From Streptomyces chartreusis NRRL 3882 (GTDB lineage Bacteria; Actinomycetota; Actinomycetes; Streptomycetales; Streptomycetaceae), in the NCBI RefSeq assembly GCF_900236475.1, contig NZ_LT963352.1:2170001-2234000 (forward strand): a DNA stretch of 64,000 bases. The letters are read 5' to 3'. The translations under genes and the position numbers were made by a program. Position 1 is the first letter of the stretch. Each line of letters begins with the position of its first letter. Positions 63,736 through 64,000 of the stretch are shown piece by piece. Under the pieces are notes generated by a model that saw only the letters and a list, made by a program, of their open reading frames with translations, was not told the origin of the DNA and did no database searches.

Positions 63736-64000
63736 TCATGCGCGTTCGGGCGTGGCGAGTTGCTCCAACTGGCGCTGCCACGGGGGGTTGGGGCCGGCGA
63801 CCGAGCAGGTCAGGGCCGCGACCCGGGTGGCGAACCGGCAGGCTTCGGCGACATCGTCGAGGCGGAGTTCCGTCAGCCGGCCGCCGAGCAGGCCGCGGGC
63901 GCCCAGGTGGTGCAGCAGCCCGGCCGTGAAGGAGTCCCCCGCCCCGACCGTGTCGGCGACGCTCGTCGGCACGGCCGGAACCTGGATGCGTTCGCCGTCG
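63736..64000 (-). CDS. PfkB-family carbohydrate kinase, probably fructokinase (5' part outside window)
   Basis: The C-terminal 87 residues are present. DTVGAGDSFTAGLLHHLG contains the PfkB signature (catalytic Asp in GAGD), and the tail is FATRVAALTCSVAGPNPPW. Position next to a secreted fructan hydrolase and the LacI-type operators suggests it phosphorylates the released fructose. It runs off the right window edge. Confidence 0.85.
   Translation of the reverse strand, partial: DGERIQVPAVPTSVADTVGAGDSFTAGLLHHLGARGLLGGRLTELRLDDVAEACRFATRVAALTCSVAGPNPPWQRQLEQLATPERA

Overview
The window is very GC-rich, uses GTG and TTG starts freely, has many 4-bp stop/start overlaps (ATGA/GTGA), and carries dispersed palindromic repeats plus families such as SepF-like, DUF6099-type, Methyltransf_19 and anti-sigma-type ATPases. 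All of this points to a Streptomyces chromosome (core or core-proximal). No tRNA, rRNA, CRISPR array, IS element or replication origin was recognised.

Layout. 1-3.7 kb: two Ser/Thr kinases, divergently arranged, the left one overlapping a gene of unknown function cut by the window edge. 3.8-8.6 kb: a compact PLP/sulfur-transfer gene set (LysA-fold decarboxylase-like enzyme, cysteine synthase fused to rhodanese, SufS-like desulfurase, methyltransferase) that looks like an uncharacterised biosynthetic unit. 8.7-9.4 kb: a His-rich metal-buffer protein and an SmtB/ArsR zinc sensor sharing a promoter motif. 9.5-10.9 kb: a LLM-type oxidoreductase and a small secreted protein. 11.0-18.3 kb: an anthranilate (2-aminobenzoyl-CoA) catabolic cluster with ligase, flavin monooxygenase/reductase fusion, acyl-CoA dehydrogenase, enoyl-CoA hydratase-like protein, RidA and a PaaX-like regulator; two shared operator-like sites flank it. 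18.6-21.4 kb: an anti-sigma ATPase and an arginine deiminase/ornithine carbamoyltransferase pair.

21.6-34.7 kb is the most remarkable part. It holds a VMAP / MoxR ATPase / vWA-like-NB-ARC-TPR signalling module, a caspase-like protease whose C-terminal domain resembles the N-terminal domain of VMAP, a translationally coupled alpha/beta hydrolase, a CPA2 antiporter, and a small TTG-start peptide followed by a stand-alone HExxH peptide-modification-type enzyme with no radical SAM partner. I read it as an NTP-dependent biological-conflict/programmed-death-like system with a RiPP-like arm. It sits directly beside a Pnkp-Hen1 RNA repair pair (34.9-38.9 kb).

39-44 kb: housekeeping and small genes (methyltransferase, LLM oxidoreductase, DUF6099-type protein, MazG-like, AAA ATPase, SepF-like). 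44.3-48.3 kb: a giant assimilatory nitrate reductase fused to a flavodoxin/FAD reductase, with GlnR-like half-sites upstream. 48.4-53.5 kb: a polytopic membrane protein, a YceI/MarR pair with three operator copies, an orphan double-glycine leader peptide gene, a 57-aa gene and an acyltransferase. 53.6-56.6 kb: decaying oligopeptide ABC transporter remnants next to a phage-type amidase. 57-60.4 kb: an isolated ctaD with a small membrane protein, and a PAP2 membrane phosphatase. 60.6-64 kb: a GH32 fructanase with duplicated inserts, a small monooxygenase and the end of a PfkB fructokinase, with LacI-type palindromes in the upstream region.
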